DNA from: Cytobacillus oceanisediminis 2691 | Lineage (GTDB): Bacteria; Bacillota; Bacilli; Bacillales; Cytobacillaceae | Direction of reading: 5' to 3' | DNA: 62,045 bases | NCBI RefSeq assembly: GCF_007678455.1 | Contig: NZ_VEEP01000014.1 | Span: 1-62,045, forward strand | Part shown: positions 35,376-44,824 of the stretch, in pieces | How positions within the stretch are numbered: position 1 is the stretch's first letter | Layout of the letters: every line of letters starts with the position of its first letter | Position numbers and translations under genes: made by a program | The notes under the pieces: generated by a model | What the model was told of the DNA's origin: nothing | The model's input: only the letters and a program-made list of their open reading frames with translations | Databases searched by the model: none

Positions 35376-38300
35376 CTATTCTTTCATTCCCACTTTTTCT
35401 GAATCCATTTCTTCTGCTTCAGGAGCAATTGTCAATGTTTCAGCATGCTGCATCTCTTCATCCTCATCGAAGTCGCGCATTTCGATTTCTTTTTCATCGC
35501 CTGAAAGGATCTTTACGTCCATACCAAGACTCTGAAGCTCTTTCATCAATACTTTGAATGACTCAGGAACACCTGGTTCTGGTACGTTTTCACCTTTAAC
35601 AATCGCTTCATATGTTTTAACACGTCCAACAACATCATCGGACTTGACAGTTAAGATTTCCTGCAATGTGTATGCAGCGCCGTATGCTTCAAGCGCCCAA
35701 ACTTCCATCTCCCCGAAACGCTGTCCGCCGAACTGGGCTTTACCGCCAAGCGGCTGCTGCGTAACAAGTGAGTATGGTCCAGTAGAACGAGCGTGAAGCT
35801 TATCGTCTACCATGTGGGCAAGCTTGATCATGTACATGACACCGACAGATACACGGTTATCGAAAGGTTCGCCTGTACGGCCATCATAAAGGATGGTCTT
35901 AGCGTCCCTTGCCATGCCTGCTTCCTCGATTGTCGCCCAGACATCCTCTTCAGTGGCACCATCGAAAACAGGAGATGCAACATGGATTCCAAGGTAACGC
36001 GCAGCCATGCCCAGGTGAAGCTCAAGCACCTGTCCGATGTTCATACGTGATGGTACCCCTAGTGGGTTAAGCATGATATCGACTGGTGTTCCATCCGGCA
36101 AGAAAGGCATATCCTCTTCCGGAAGGATTTTTGAGATAACCCCTTTGTTACCGTGGCGTCCTGCCATTTTGTCACCTTCAGAAATCTTACGCTTCTGAAC
36201 GATGTATGCACGGACAAGCTGGTTTACGCCAGGAGGAAGCTCGTCGCCATCTTCACGGTTGAACACTTTGACGTCAAGGACAATCCCGCCGCCGCCGTGT
36301 GGAACACGCAATGAAGTATCACGCACTTCCCTTGCTTTTTCACCAAAGATTGCATGAAGGAGACGTTCTTCCGCAGTCAATTCAGTAACCCCTTTTGGTG
36401 TTACCTTACCTACTAGAAGATCTCCATCTTTTACTTCAGCACCGACACGGATGATTCCGCGCTCATCAAGGTTTCTTAATGCATCTTCCCCGACGTTCGG
36501 GATATCACGTGTGATTTCTTCAGGTCCAAGCTTTGTATCGCGGGACTCTGACTCATATTCTTCTATATGGATCGATGTATATACATCGTCTTTAACGAGG
36601 CGCTCACTCATGATGATCGCATCCTCGTAGTTATAACCATTCCATGTCATGAAGCCAACAAGGACGTTACGGCCAAGTGCCAGTTCACCTTTTTCCATTG
36701 ACGGGCCATCTGCAAGGATTTCCCCTTTGGTTACACGGTCGCCAATACTTACGATTGGGCGCTGGTTGTAGCATGTTCCCTGGTTGGAACGGATGAACTT
36801 CAGCATACGGTACTTATCAAGGTCACCCTTGACTTCCTGTCCGTCTACTTCCTTGACGCGGCGTACCCAGACTTCACGGGCTTCCACATGCTCGACAATC
36901 CCCTCATGCTTACAGATGACTGCAGCTCCGGAGTCTTTGGCAGAAACGTGTTCCATTCCAGTTCCGACTCTTGGTGCTTCAGGCTGCATCAATGGAACAG
37001 CCTGACGCTGCATGTTCGCACCCATTAGGGCACGGTTGGAGTCATCGTTTTCAAGGAACGGGATACACGCAGTGGCTGCGGATACAACCTGCTTCGGTGA
37101 TACGTCCATGTAATCGACGCGGTCACGCATGACAACAGTATTTTCACCGCGGAAACGGGCAATTACTTCTTCATCAACGAAGGAACCATCATCAGCAAGA
37201 CGAGCATTCGCCTGTGCCACTACATAGTTATCTTCTTCATCAGCTGTTAAGTAATCGAAATGGCTTGTCACTTTACCTGTTTCAGGATCAACACGGCGGT
37301 ACGGAGTCTCGATGAATCCGAAGCGGTTAACCTTCGCGAAACTTGAAAGTGAGTTGATCAAACCGATGTTTGGACCTTCAGGCGTTTCGATCGGGCACAT
37401 ACGTCCATAGTGGGAGTAGTGAACGTCACGCACTTCAAAGCCTGCGCGTTCACGTGTAAGACCACCAGGTCCCAATGCAGAAAGACGCCTCTTATGTGTC
37501 AATTCAGCCAGCGGATTTGTCTGGTCCATGAACTGTGAAAGCTGTGAGCTTCCAAAAAACTCTTTAATTGACGCAATGACCGGGCGGATATTGATTAATT
37601 GCTGTGGTGTAATCGTGTTTGTGTCCTGGATGGACATTCTTTCACGGACTACACGCTCCATTCGGGACAAACCAATACGGAATTGGTTCTGCAATAGTTC
37701 GCCAACAGAACGAAGACGTCTGTTACCTAAATGGTCGATATCATCCGTGTCGCCAACACCATGCAGCAAGTTAAAGAAGTAGCTGATGGATGCAATGATA
37801 TCAGCAGGCGTGATGTTTTTGATCGGTTCAGGGACATAGGCGTTTCCTAGAACATTAATCTCTTTCTCACCCTCAACATCGTTCGGTGAGTAGATTTTAA
37901 TGCTTTGAAGCGTTACATCCTCTTCAACCACGCCGCCGTAAGGGCTGATTGTCTTGAAGCCAACATTGTTCTCAAGCGCAGGGATGATCTTATCCAAAGT
38001 ACGGCGGTCAAGAGTGACGCCTTTTTCTGCGATGATTTCTCCTGTTTCAGGATCCACCAATGTTTCTGCAAGCTTTTGCCCGAATAAACGGTTTTTAATA
38101 TGAAGCTTTTTGTTGATTTTATAACGCCCTACATTTGCAAGGTCATAGCGCTTTGGATCAAAGAATCTTGATACCAAAAGGCTTTTTGCATTGTCAACTG
38201 TAGGCGGTTCGCCAGGACGGAGACGCTCATAAATTTCAAGAAGCGCTTTTTCCGTACTTTCCGTATTGTCTTTTTCAAGAGTATTACGGATATATTCGTT

Positions 38301-38939
38301 ATCACCGATCAGATCAATGATTTCTTGATCAGAACCGAACCCTAATGCACGCAAAAGAACCGTAACAGGGAGCTTCCTCGTACGATCGATCCTTACATAT
38401 ACAACATCCTTGGCATCTGTTTCATACTCTAACCAGGCGCCGCGGTTAGGAATAACGGTTGCAGTGAACCCTTTCTTCCCGTTCTTATCAAGTTTCCCAC
38501 TATAGTACACACTTGGTGAACGCACTAGCTGGGAAACGATAACCCTTTCAGCACCGTTTATGACAAACGTGCCAGTTTCTGTCATAAGCGGAAAATCGCC
38601 CATGAAGACATCCTGGTCCTTTACTTCACCTGTTTCCTTGTTTACAAGGCGGACCTTTACCCGCAATGGTGCAGAGTAAGTAACGTCTCTTTCTTTTGAT
38701 TCTTCCACTGGATATTTCGGTTCGCCAAGACTGTAATCGATAAACTCTAACGATAAGTTACCAGTAAAGTCTTCAATCGGTGAAATGTCCTGGAACATTT
38801 CACGGAGGCCCTCATCAAGAAACCACTGATAGGAAGAGGTTTGAATTTCAATCAAATTCGGCAATTCCAAAACTTCACTGATGCGAGCATAACTTCTACG
38901 TTGGCGGTGTCGTCCATACTGAACTAGTTGACCTGTCAA
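35376..38939 (-). CDS. rpoB: RNA polymerase beta subunit
   Basis: A 1187-residue subunit, (M)[20 protein letters not shown] onward, collinear with B. subtilis RpoB. The rifampicin pocket ([20 protein letters not shown] and [12 protein letters not shown]) has wild-type residues, so sensitivity is predicted. I chose the TTG at 38939, with GAGGGGTG about six bases upstream; the GTG nine bases earlier is part of that site. The C-terminal tail after [11 protein letters not shown] is acidic and variable. A short upstream frame with its own ribosome site precedes it. Confidence 0.99.
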   Translation of the reverse strand: MTGQLVQYGRHRQRRSYARISEVLELPNLIEIQTSSYQWFLDEGLREMFQDISPIEDFTGNLSLEFIDYSLGEPKYPVEESKERDVTYSAPLRVKVRLVNKETGEVKDQDVFMGDFPLMTETGTFVINGAERVIVSQLVRSPSVYYSGKLDKNGKKGFTATVIPNRGAWLEYETDAKDVVYVRIDRTRKLPVTVLLRALGFGSDQEIIDLIGDNEYIRNTLEKDNTESTEKALLEIYERLRPGEPPTVDNAKSLLVSRFFDPKRYDLANVGRYKINKKLHIKNRLFGQKLAETLVDPETGEIIAEKGVTLDRRTLDKIIPALENNVGFKTISPYGGVVEEDVTLQSIKIYSPNDVEGEKEINVLGNAYVPEPIKNITPADIIASISYFFNLLHGVGDTDDIDHLGNRRLRSVGELLQNQFRIGLSRMERVVRERMSIQDTNTITPQQLINIRPVIASIKEFFGSSQLSQFMDQTNPLAELTHKRRLSALGPGGLTRERAGFEVRDVHYSHYGRMCPIETPEGPNIGLINSLSSFAKVNRFGFIETPYRRVDPETGKVTSHFDYLTADEEDNYVVAQANARLADDGSFVDEEVIARFRGENTVVMRDRVDYMDVSPKQVVSAATACIPFLENDDSNRALMGANMQRQAVPLMQPEAPRVGTGMEHVSAKDSGAAVICKHEGIVEHVEAREVWVRRVKEVDGQEVKGDLDKYRMLKFIRSNQGTCYNQRPIVSIGDRVTKGEILADGPSMEKGELALGRNVLVGFMTWNGYNYEDAIIMSERLVKDDVYTSIHIEEYESESRDTKLGPEEITRDIPNVGEDALRNLDERGIIRVGAEVKDGDLLVGKVTPKGVTELTAEERLLHAIFGEKAREVRDTSLRVPHGGGGIVLDVKVFNREDGDELPPGVNQLVRAYIVQKRKISEGDKMAGRHGNKGVISKILPEEDMPFLPDGTPVDIMLNPLGVPSRMNIGQVLELHLGMAARYLGIHVASPVFDGATEEDVWATIEEAGMARDAKTILYDGRTGEPFDNRVSVGVMYMIKLAHMVDDKLHARSTGPYSLVTQQPLGGKAQFGGQRFGEMEVWALEAYGAAYTLQEILTVKSDDVVGRVKTYEAIVKGENVPEPGVPESFKVLMKELQSLGMDVKILSGDEKEIEMRDFDEDEEMQHAETLTIAPEAEEMDSEKVGMKE

Positions 38940-38966
38940 CTGATTCACCCCTCAAATCAAGCGTTA

Positions 38967-38993
38967 TTATTCATCTATCCCTGTCTTGTCCAT
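38967..38993 (-). CDS. Possible 8-codon leader peptide upstream of rpoB
   Basis: ATG at 38993 opens MDKTGIDE and a stop, preceded by TGGAGGAAACTTC, a strong ribosome site with seven-base spacing. The stop lies 27 bases before the rpoB TTG start. Translation here could feed ribosomes to the weak rpoB start or regulate it. The frame is too short to judge by coding statistics. Confidence 0.35.
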   Translation of the reverse strand: MDKTGIDE

Positions 38994-39098
38994 GAAGTTT
39001 CCTCCATTTCAAAAGACAAAAAGAAAAAGGGTTTTCACCTAAAAACCACATTTCCTGCAACGAACAATTATTTTGTTAGTTTTCCCTTTATGCCCAAA

Positions 39099-39126
39099 AT
39101 TATACAACTTTCGATGAAAATAGCAA
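39099..39126 (-). promoter_or_regulatory. Promoter P2 of rpoB
   Basis: TTGCTA (39121-39126) and a perfect TATAAT (39099-39104) are 16 bp apart. Confidence 0.65.
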
Positions 39127-39159
39127 TTGAAAAGGAAACTAATATATTGGCATTTTATA

Positions 39160-39188
39160 ATATTAACATAGCGGTTTTCTCACGTCAA
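39160..39188 (-). promoter_or_regulatory. Promoter P1 of rpoB
   Basis: TTGACG (39183-39188) and TAATAT (39160-39165) are 17 bp apart; the -35 overlaps the ybxB stop codon. Confidence 0.6.
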
Positions 39189-39787
39189 CATTTAACAGAT
39201 TTGAGAATAAAGTATCCTTTACTTTTCGCCTCAACCTCTACATCGCCAAAAAGTTCTTTCATTTTTTCCATCGCTGATGGAGCACCCTGTTTTTTTTGGA
39301 TGACCACCCAGAGCTCTCCACCTTCAGCTAAACGCTGAAAACTTTGTTCGAATATATCGTGAACGATTTTTTTGCCGGCTCGGATCGGCGGGTTGGTGAG
39401 GATTGCATCGAATCCGTCTTCTTCCACTCCATTCAGCCGGTCACTTTCATAGATTTTCACATTGTCCACTTTATTTTCGGACGCGTTTTCTTTCGCAAGC
39501 ATAATCGCTCTTTCATTGACATCCACCATGTGGACCATCGCTTCTGGATAGGCCCTGGCAATTGAAAGTCCGATCGGTCCATAGCCGCAGCCTACATCGA
39601 GAACCATCCCATCAGCTTTCTTTAGTTCGAAGGTATCGATCAATAATCTCGAACCAAAATCGACTTCCTTTTTCGAAAAAACGCCGCTGTCCGTCTTGAA
39701 ACGGAAGGTGTTTCCCTTCAATTCGCTTTGCCATTTCACAGGATTGCTTTCAGTGCTGGGTTTGCGGGAGTAATAATGTTCAGTCAA
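39185..39787 (-). CDS. ybxB: Class I SAM-dependent methyltransferase, RsmC-like (YbxB)
   Basis: A 200-residue methyltransferase with SAM motif VLDVGCGYGPIGLSIA (about 78-93) and catalytic NPP in DAILTNPPIRAGK, the signature of RsmC/N2-guanine RNA methyltransferases. It is about half the length of E. coli RsmC because only the catalytic domain is present. Start TTG at 39787, with GGAGGTGAG nine bases upstream. It lies between rplL and rpoB as in B. subtilis; rRNA is the probable substrate. Confidence 0.88.
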   Translation of the reverse strand: MTEHYYSRKPSTESNPVKWQSELKGNTFRFKTDSGVFSKKEVDFGSRLLIDTFELKKADGMVLDVGCGYGPIGLSIARAYPEAMVHMVDVNERAIMLAKENASENKVDNVKIYESDRLNGVEEDGFDAILTNPPIRAGKKIVHDIFEQSFQRLAEGGELWVVIQKKQGAPSAMEKMKELFGDVEVEAKSKGYFILKSVKC

Positions 39788-39886
39788 AATCTCTCACCTC
39801 CACGGGGACTCATTTGAAGAATGCGATCGTGGATTGCATTGCTACTGCGGTATTATAAACTCTTTGTGATTAAAAAGCAAAAAATC

Positions 39887-40006
39887 GAAAAGCGGAAGCG
39901 CCTTGGTCAGACCCGACAAGCGCTGGAGGGCAGATCAGTGAAGTCGTTTTTTGACTTCATTGATCGGACCGAAGCGTCTCGAGGGGCTAGGCGCTGAAGC
40001 TAGACA
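39887..40006. repeat. Dispersed structured repeat, copy A
   Basis: A 120-bp non-coding element running from GAAAAGCGGAAGCGCC to GGCTAGGCGCTGAAGCTAGACA. Its centre is a 13-bp hairpin, GATCAGTGAAGTC (39933-39945) with GACTTCATTGATC (39953-39965), loop GTTTTTT. It lies between the rplL terminator and ybxB. Copies B (43346) and C (52315) share both ends and the hairpin. Confidence 0.85.
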
Positions 40007-40055
40007 CTTCTCGGAGTTAAGGTCATTTAACTTGATTCACCCACAAAGATATAAA

Positions 40056-40089
40056 GCGAAAAAAAAGCCCGCTTTAGCAGCGAGCTTTT
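40056..40089 (-). terminator. Terminator of rplJ-rplL
   Basis: AAAGCTCGCT and AGCGGGCTTT pair (one wobble) around five bases, followed by a long T-run, 15 bases past the rplL stop. Read-through to ybxB-rpoB is possible, as in other bacteria. Confidence 0.85.
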
Positions 40090-40103
40090 TATTGTAAGGT
40101 TGA

Positions 40104-40469
40104 TTACTTAACTTCTACGTTAGCTCCAACTTCTTCAAGCTTAGCTTTGATTTCTTCAGCTTCTTCTTTAGAAACGCCTTCTTTAAGAGCTTTAGGAGCG
40201 TTGTCAACAACTTCCTTCGCTTCTTTAAGACCAAGACCTGTGATTTCACGAACAACTTTGATAACCTTGATCTTCTGGTCGCCAGCAGATGCAAGAACTA
40301 CGTCAAACTCAGTTTTTTCTTCAGCAGCGCCGCCAGCAGCAGCTCCACCCATCATTGCTACTGGTGCAGCAGCAGTTACGCCGAATTCTTCTTCGATTGC
40401 TTTTACTAGATCGTTAAGTTCTAAAACAGTCATATTTTTAACTGCTTCAATGATTTGTTCTTGAGTCAT
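40104..40469 (-). CDS. rplL: Ribosomal protein L7/L12
   Basis: A 121-residue stalk protein: helical dimerisation domain, Ala/Gly-rich hinge ([19 protein letters not shown]) and C-terminal factor-binding domain ending EVGANVEVK. It recruits translational GTPases. Confidence 0.98.
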   Translation of the reverse strand: MTQEQIIEAVKNMTVLELNDLVKAIEEEFGVTAAAPVAMMGGAAAGGAAEEKTEFDVVLASAGDQKIKVIKVVREITGLGLKEAKEVVDNAPKALKEGVSKEEAEEIKAKLEEVGANVEVK

Positions 40470-40526
40470 GATTTGTTTCCTCCTAATAGGTTAGTTTTTT
40501 ATTGTTAAACGGTAATTATTTTTAGC

Positions 40527-41027
40527 TTACGCGCCTTGCTCTTCTTTCTGTTCTGCAACAGCTTTTGCAGCAAGAGCAAGATTGCGGATTGGAGCTTGAA
40601 GTACGCTGAGTAGCATAGAAAGTAGACCTTCGCGAGATGGCAGATCTGCAAGTGCCTTGATTTCTTCTACTGTAACGATGTTGCCTTCAACTACGCCCGC
40701 CTTGATTTCAAGGGCTTCATGCTTCTTAGCGAATTCGTTAAGAATCTTAGCTGGTGCAACGACATCTTCAGTACTGAACGCGATTGCGTTAGGGCCTGTT
40801 AAAGATGCGTTTAAGTCAGCAAGTTCAGCAGCTTCTGCAGCACGGCGTGTCATAGAGTTTTTGTAAACCTTGAATTCAACACCAGCTTCACGAAGCTCTT
40901 TACGAAGTTCAGTTACTTCAGCAACTGAAAGTCCACGGTAATCAACGACGATAGTTGATTTACTTTCTTTAAGTTTGCCAGCAATCTCGTCAACGATTTG
41001 CTTTTTCACTTCGATAATTGCGCTCAT
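40527..41027 (-). CDS. rplJ: Ribosomal protein L10
   Basis: A 166-residue stalk-base protein starting [19 protein letters not shown]; its C-terminal helix binds L7/L12 dimers. The ATG at 41027 is preceded by AGGAGGTGTAAGG. Expression is likely controlled through the L10 leader and attenuator upstream. Confidence 0.97.
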   Translation of the reverse strand: MSAIIEVKKQIVDEIAGKLKESKSTIVVDYRGLSVAEVTELRKELREAGVEFKVYKNSMTRRAAEAAELADLNASLTGPNAIAFSTEDVVAPAKILNEFAKKHEALEIKAGVVEGNIVTVEEIKALADLPSREGLLSMLLSVLQAPIRNLALAAKAVAEQKEEQGA

Positions 41028-41065
41028 CCTTACACCTCCTGTAGATTTCTGCATTTATACCGATC

Positions 41066-41100
41066 AAATAAAAACCTCCGCATCAAGGCAGACGCGGAGG
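41066..41100 (-). terminator. Attenuator in the rplJ leader
   Basis: CCTCCGC and GCGGAGG form a perfect 7-bp stem around 12 bases, followed by TTTTTATT on the minus strand, about 40 bases before rplJ. It is placed to stop leader transcripts. Confidence 0.8.
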
Positions 41101-41205
41101 AAGTATACAATAGCAAGTATGTTGCTCTATCGTATGACCTCGGCAGGATATTAAGCATTAAGCCCCTGCTGTCTGCGGTACAAATGTAATTCTATTTTCA
41201 CAACA
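41101..41205 (-). promoter_or_regulatory. L10 autoregulatory leader
   Basis: The leader between the rplJ promoter and attenuator contains ACCGCAGACAGCAGGGG and, about 20 bases later, TCCTGCCGAGG, which pair in part as in the Firmicute L10 leader that binds the L10(L12)4 complex. A further inverted pair (GAGCAACATA...TTGCTATTG) follows. Confidence 0.7.
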
Positions 41206-41211
41206 AGAAGA

Positions 41212-41240
41212 ATTATATACAATCCTTCGTTGATTGTCAA
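41212..41240 (-). promoter_or_regulatory. Promoter of rplJ-rplL
   Basis: A consensus TTGACA (41235-41240) and TATAAT (41212-41217) at exactly 17 bp, right after the rplA stop. Confidence 0.92.
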
Positions 41241-41246
41241 ATACTA

Positions 41247-41939
41247 TTATTTTACAGTTGAAGGATCAACTTTAACGCCAGGTCCCATTGTAGTAGAGAT
41301 CGTAACGTTCTTCATGTATGTTCCTTTAGCTGCAGCTGGCTTGACCTTCATCATTGTTTCGAAGATTGTGTTGAAGTTTTCAACAAGCTTGTTGTCTTCG
41401 AAAGAAACTTTTCCGATAGGTACGTGGATGTTACCAGACTTGTCAACGCGGTATTCTACTTTACCAGCCTTGATTTCGTTAACTGCTTTTGTTACATCAA
41501 AAGTAACTGTGCCAGTCTTAGGGTTTGGCATTAAGCCTTTAGGTCCCAATACGCGACCAAGCTTACCAACTTCACCCATCATGTCAGGCGTAGCAACGAT
41601 TACGTCAAAGTCGAACCAGCCTTGCTGGATCTTGTTGATGTATTCTGCATCGCCAACATAGTCTGCACCAGCAGCTTCTGCTTCTTTTAATTTTTCGCCT
41701 TTAGCGAATACAAGAACGCGTTGAGTTTTACCAGTTCCGTTTGGAAGCACAACCGCTCCACGGATTTGCTGGTCAGCTTTCTTAGGGTCTACACCCAGAC
41801 GGAAAGCAGCTTCAACAGTAGCGTCAAATTTAACTGTGCTTGTCTTTTTAGCAAGCTCAATTGCTTCAGCAGCTGTATATGCTTGAGAGCGATCTACAAG
41901 CTTAGCAGCTTCAAGATACTTTTTACCTTTTTTAGCCAT
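41247..41939 (-). CDS. rplA: Ribosomal protein L1
   Basis: A 230-residue L1-stalk protein starting [20 protein letters not shown]. It helps release deacylated tRNA. The ATG at 41939 is preceded by GGAGGAACTAAAA; the 41-residue upstream extension in frame overlaps the repeat element and is rejected. Confidence 0.97.
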   Translation of the reverse strand: MAKKGKKYLEAAKLVDRSQAYTAAEAIELAKKTSTVKFDATVEAAFRLGVDPKKADQQIRGAVVLPNGTGKTQRVLVFAKGEKLKEAEAAGADYVGDAEYINKIQQGWFDFDVIVATPDMMGEVGKLGRVLGPKGLMPNPKTGTVTFDVTKAVNEIKAGKVEYRVDKSGNIHVPIGKVSFEDNKLVENFNTIFETMMKVKPAAAKGTYMKNVTISTTMGPGVKVDPSTVK

Positions 41940-41988
41940 TTTTAGTTCCTCCTGTATTGTGGTTTTAACGGAATAACCTCCCACTTTG

Positions 41989-42110
41989 AAAAGCGGAGAC
42001 GCAATGGCACATAGGCCATACGTCGGAGCTAGACAACGAAAGCGGTGGCACCTTGACGGCACCAGAGCTTGAAAAGCGAAGGCGCCATAAAGGCGCCGTT
42101 TCAGACAAAA
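41989..42110. repeat. Divergent dispersed repeat between rplK and rplA
   Basis: GAAAAGCGGAGACGC, GGAGCTAGACAAC and a second GAAAAGCGAAGGCGCC recall the ends of repeat copies A-C, but the central GAAGTC hairpin is missing. Local hairpins include ATGGC/GCCAT and GGCGCC/GGCGCC. It lies within a normally continuous rplK-rplA transcript. Confidence 0.6.
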
Positions 42111-42166
42111 GGTTGCGGGTGAAATCTAATTCAGCTCCGCAACCCATTCATCCTCTGCAGCAGAAA

Positions 42167-42592
42167 TTAGTCTTCGATATTGATTCCCATGCTGCGTGCA
42201 GTACCTTCAACCATGCGCATTGCTGCTTCAACGCTAGCTGCGTTCAGGTCAGGCATTTTCTGTTCAGCAATCTCACGTACTTTATCACGCTTGACTGTTG
42301 CTACTTTATTACGGTTTGGTTCACCAGAACCAGACTGGATTCCAGCTGCTACCTTCAAAAGAACTGCAGCAGGAGGAGTTTTCGTAATAAATGTAAATGA
42401 ACGGTCTTCAAAAACCGTGATTTCAACCGGAATGATCAATCCAGCTTGATCAGCTGTACGAGCGTTAAATTCCTTACAGAATCCCATGATGTTAACACCG
42501 GCTTGACCTAGTGCAGGTCCAACTGGTGGTGCCGGATTGGCTTTGCCAGCAGGGATTTGCAATTTAACCATTTTAATTACTTTTTTAGCCAC
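42167..42592 (-). CDS. rplK: Ribosomal protein L11
   Basis: A 141-residue GTPase-centre protein, (M)[18 protein letters not shown] onward, which binds the thiostrepton region of 23S rRNA and activates RelA. I chose the GTG at 42592 with GGAGGTG six bases upstream; this gives the family length. The ATG-initiated longer frame is not supported. Confidence 0.97.
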   Translation of the reverse strand: MAKKVIKMVKLQIPAGKANPAPPVGPALGQAGVNIMGFCKEFNARTADQAGLIIPVEITVFEDRSFTFITKTPPAAVLLKVAAGIQSGSGEPNRNKVATVKRDKVREIAEQKMPDLNAASVEAAMRMVEGTARSMGINIED

Positions 42593-42725
42593 GAGACACA
42601 CCTCCTTAAAGTCCGTGATGTGGTAATAGGGGATTTTCCCCTCCCACTCATAATAAAAAGTCTTTATATAAAATAAAGAACTTGACATATATCTGTCAAT
42701 CGTCCAAGACATACTGACCTATGAA

Positions 42726-42754
42726 ATATTAACACTTTTTAAAGTTGATTTCAA
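42726..42754 (-). promoter_or_regulatory. Promoter of rplK-rplA
   Basis: TTGAAA (42749-42754) and TAATAT (42726-42731) are 17 bp apart. The leader that follows contains a TTGACA/TGTCAA palindrome and a GGGGAAAATCCCC hairpin. Confidence 0.7.
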
Positions 42755-42765
42755 GTTATTTCAGA

Positions 42766-43299
42766 TTATAATTTTTCAATCTGGGAAAATTCAAGCTCAA
42801 CCGGAGTATCGCGCCCGAACATATTGACAAGAACTTTAAGCTTCGCTTTATCCTTATCGATCTCTTCGATTGTACCCGTGAAGTTCGCAAACGGCCCTTC
42901 GCTGACTTGTACTGTCTCGCCAAGTTCGAAGTTGACATCTACCTTCTTCTCTTCAACGCCCATGCGCTTAAGGATGAAAGTTACTTCTTCAGGCAGCAGC
43001 GGTGTAGGTTTTGATCCAGCACCTGCAGAGCCGACGAAGCCCGTTACGCCTGGCGTATTGCGGACAACATACCAGGAATCATCTGTCATGACCAACTCTA
43101 CTAAAACATAGCCAGGGAAAGTCTTTCTCTTCACAACTTTCTTTTTCCCATTTTTGAAATCTGTTTCTTCTTCTTCAGGAACGATCACACGGAAGATCTT
43201 ATCTTGCATGCCCATTGTTTCAACACGCTTTTCAAGATTCGTCTTGACCTTGTTCTCGTAGCCCGAGTAAGTATGCACTACATACCAATTCTTTTCCAT
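42766..43299 (-). CDS. nusG: Transcription factor NusG
   Basis: A 177-residue elongation factor: NGN domain (MEKNWYVVHTYSGYENKVKT, with FPGYVLVEL) and C-terminal KOW domain (VQVSEGPFANFTGTIEEIDK). It binds RNA polymerase and ribosomal S10. Here it has its own apparent promoter and a repeat-bearing leader, separated from secE by a terminator. Confidence 0.98.
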   Translation of the reverse strand: MEKNWYVVHTYSGYENKVKTNLEKRVETMGMQDKIFRVIVPEEEETDFKNGKKKVVKRKTFPGYVLVELVMTDDSWYVVRNTPGVTGFVGSAGAGSKPTPLLPEEVTFILKRMGVEEKKVDVNFELGETVQVSEGPFANFTGTIEEIDKDKAKLKVLVNMFGRDTPVELEFSQIEKL

Positions 43300-43345
43300 T
43301 ATCGAGGACTAAATCGTCCGTCCCTCCCCATTTCCAAATGCACTA

Positions 43346-43466
43346 GAAAAGCGTAAGTGCCTTGGTCAGCCCCGACAAGCGCTGGAGGGCCAGGCAGTGA
43401 AGTCGTTCTTTGACTTCATTGACTGGACCGAAGCGACCTCGAGGGGCTAGGCACTGGAGCTATACA
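43346..43466. repeat. Dispersed structured repeat, copy B
   Basis: A 121-bp element from GAAAAGCGTAAGTGCC to CACTGGAGCTATACA. Its central hairpin pairs CCAGGCAGTGAAGTC (43390-43404) with GACTTCATTGACTGG (43412-43426), loop GTTCTTT. It lies in the nusG 5' leader, between the probable promoter and the ribosome site. Confidence 0.85.
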
Positions 43467-43467
43467 A

Positions 43468-43496
43468 CATCTAATGTAATGGTGAATTTTTTTCAA
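43468..43496 (-). promoter_or_regulatory. Probable promoter of nusG
   Basis: TTGAAA (43491-43496) and TAGATG (43468-43473) are 17 bp apart, directly after the secE terminator. The -10 is imperfect. Confidence 0.45.
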
Positions 43497-43501
43497 GCAA
43501 A

Positions 43502-43523
43502 TAAAAAACCCGTTATCCGGGCT
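43502..43523 (-). terminator. Terminator between secE and nusG
   Basis: CCCG and CGGG (extended by flanking A/T pairs) close a GATAA loop, followed by six T on the minus strand. The GC stem is short, so termination may be partial. Confidence 0.65.
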
Positions 43524-43575
43524 TTTAAACTTGTCCTGCGTTTATATTTTCCATTATACCATGAGTGTGCAGTGG

Positions 43576-43758
43576 TTATTCAAGAATTAAGCGAATCAAT
43601 TCAGAAATACCAAGGTCTAACACTGCGAAGAACAGAGCAGCAAAAGCAACTGTAGACAGAACTGTAATCGTGTAGCGAGTCAGTTCCTTGCGTCTAGGCC
43701 AGCTGACCTTTCTCATTTCACGTCCAACTTCACTGAAAAACTTAGTGATGCGCTGCAT
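43576..43758 (-). CDS. secE: Preprotein translocase subunit SecE
   Basis: A 60-residue single-span protein. The conserved amphipathic segment FFSEVGREMRKVSWPRRKEL precedes one membrane helix (about 33-55). Short SecE is normal in Gram-positive bacteria. Confidence 0.96.
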   Translation of the reverse strand: MQRITKFFSEVGREMRKVSWPRRKELTRYTITVLSTVAFAALFFAVLDLGISELIRLILE

Positions 43759-43809
43759 TTTGTAACCTCCAACTTATCGGAATTCCATATGATGATCTAT
43801 CTGAAAACC

Positions 43810-43959
43810 TTATTTCGTTTCCTTATGAACTGTATGGGCACCACAGTTGCTGCAGTACTTTTTCAGCTCCAGCCGTTCCGTTTGCGTTTGCTTGTTGCTC
43901 GTAGTGGAATAATTGCGGGACCCGCATTCCTGACAAGCAAGAGTCACTTTGTTGTTCAT
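43810..43959 (-). CDS. rpmGB: Ribosomal protein L33, zinc-binding type
   Basis: A 49-codon gene, [20 protein letters not shown] to [14 protein letters not shown], with two CxxC pairs (CQEC, CSNC). I prefer the ATG at 43959, nine bases after GCGGGTG and giving family length, over the ATG six bases earlier. Cotranscribed with secE. Confidence 0.94.
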   Translation of the reverse strand: MNNKVTLACQECGSRNYSTTSNKQTQTERLELKKYCSNCGAHTVHKETK

Positions 43960-44022
43960 TGACATCTACACCCGCTTCAATAGGCGGAATTCTATGAAAC
44001 CGCCATCTATTATATCTTTAAA

Positions 44023-44051
44023 AAGATAACACGGCTGATAGATTGTGTCAA
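44023..44051 (-). promoter_or_regulatory. Promoter of rpmGB-secE
   Basis: TTGACA (44046-44051) and TATCTT (44023-44028) are 17 bp apart. A GGCGG/CCGCC hairpin follows in the leader. Confidence 0.75.
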
Positions 44052-44105
44052 CAAGAGCTTTTGGGAGTAAAAGTCAGTTTTATGGCTATTTTTCGTCAAT
44101 TTCGC

Positions 44106-44756
44106 CTATACTGACAGCTCTCTCAGTTCAAGATACCTTTCAAGCTTCCGCTTCACACGCTGAAGCGCGTTGTCGATGGATTTGACATGGCGATTCAGCT
44201 CTTCGGAAATTTCCTGATAGGATTGTCCGTCCAAATACAATGCGAGCACTTTTCGTTCAAGGTCACTCAGCAGCTCTGACATTTTCACTTCAATCTGGTC
44301 AAACTCTTCCTGATTGATAAATAACTCTTCGGGGTCCATCACTTTGGCTCCGGATAAAACATCCATCAGTGTCCTGTCCGATTCTTCATCATAAATCGGC
44401 TTGTCCAGGGAAACATAGGAGTTAAGCGGGATGTGTTTTTGCCTTGTGGCCGTCTTGATGGCCGTAATGATCTGACGGGTAATGCATAGTTCTGCAAATG
44501 CTTTGAATGATGTTAGCTTGTCCTCCCGGAAATCACGGATTGCTTTATATAGCCCGATCATTCCTTCCTGCACGATGTCCTCTTTATCTGCTCCAATCAG
44601 GAAATATGAACGTGCTTTCGCCCGAACAAAGTTCCTGTATTTGTGAATCAGAAAATCAAGTGCATCACTTTCTCCTCTGTGAACTGCTTCAACAATTTCT
44701 TCATCTTCCAGCAATAAATAAGCGTCATTTAAACGATTCCCGATGTCAGCACTCAT
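44106..44756 (-). CDS. sigH: RNA polymerase sigma-H factor
   Basis: A 216-residue sigma factor of the transition to stationary phase and sporulation. Region 2 contains FVRAKARSYFLIGADKEDIVQEGMIGLYKAI, and region 4 contains LDGQSYQEISEELNRHVKSIDNALQRVKRKL as the -35-binding helix-turn-helix. It lies between rae1 and rpmGB as in B. subtilis. Confidence 0.97.
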   Translation of the reverse strand: MSADIGNRLNDAYLLLEDEEIVEAVHRGESDALDFLIHKYRNFVRAKARSYFLIGADKEDIVQEGMIGLYKAIRDFREDKLTSFKAFAELCITRQIITAIKTATRQKHIPLNSYVSLDKPIYDEESDRTLMDVLSGAKVMDPEELFINQEEFDQIEVKMSELLSDLERKVLALYLDGQSYQEISEELNRHVKSIDNALQRVKRKLERYLELRELSV

Positions 44757-44790
44757 TTCGATCCCCCCGCCCGCACATACAGTTAGAAAT

Positions 44791-44820
44791 ATTATACAGC
44801 AGGCTTTTTTAAGGCGTCAA
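44791..44820 (-). promoter_or_regulatory. Promoter of sigH
   Basis: TTGACG (44815-44820) and TATAAT (44791-44796) are 18 bp apart, just past the upstream gene's stop. I see no clear AbrB site. Confidence 0.75.
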
Positions 44821-44824
44821 CAGG

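Noticed and set aside
35376-38939. Rifampicin-resistance substitution in rpoB
   Set aside because: The resistance-cluster residues Q, D, H and S are all wild type; likewise rpsL keeps its streptomycin-sensitive lysines.
41940-42062. N-terminal extension of rplA in the same frame
   Set aside because: It lies inside the dispersed repeat, and the ATG at 41939 has an excellent ribosome site and family length.
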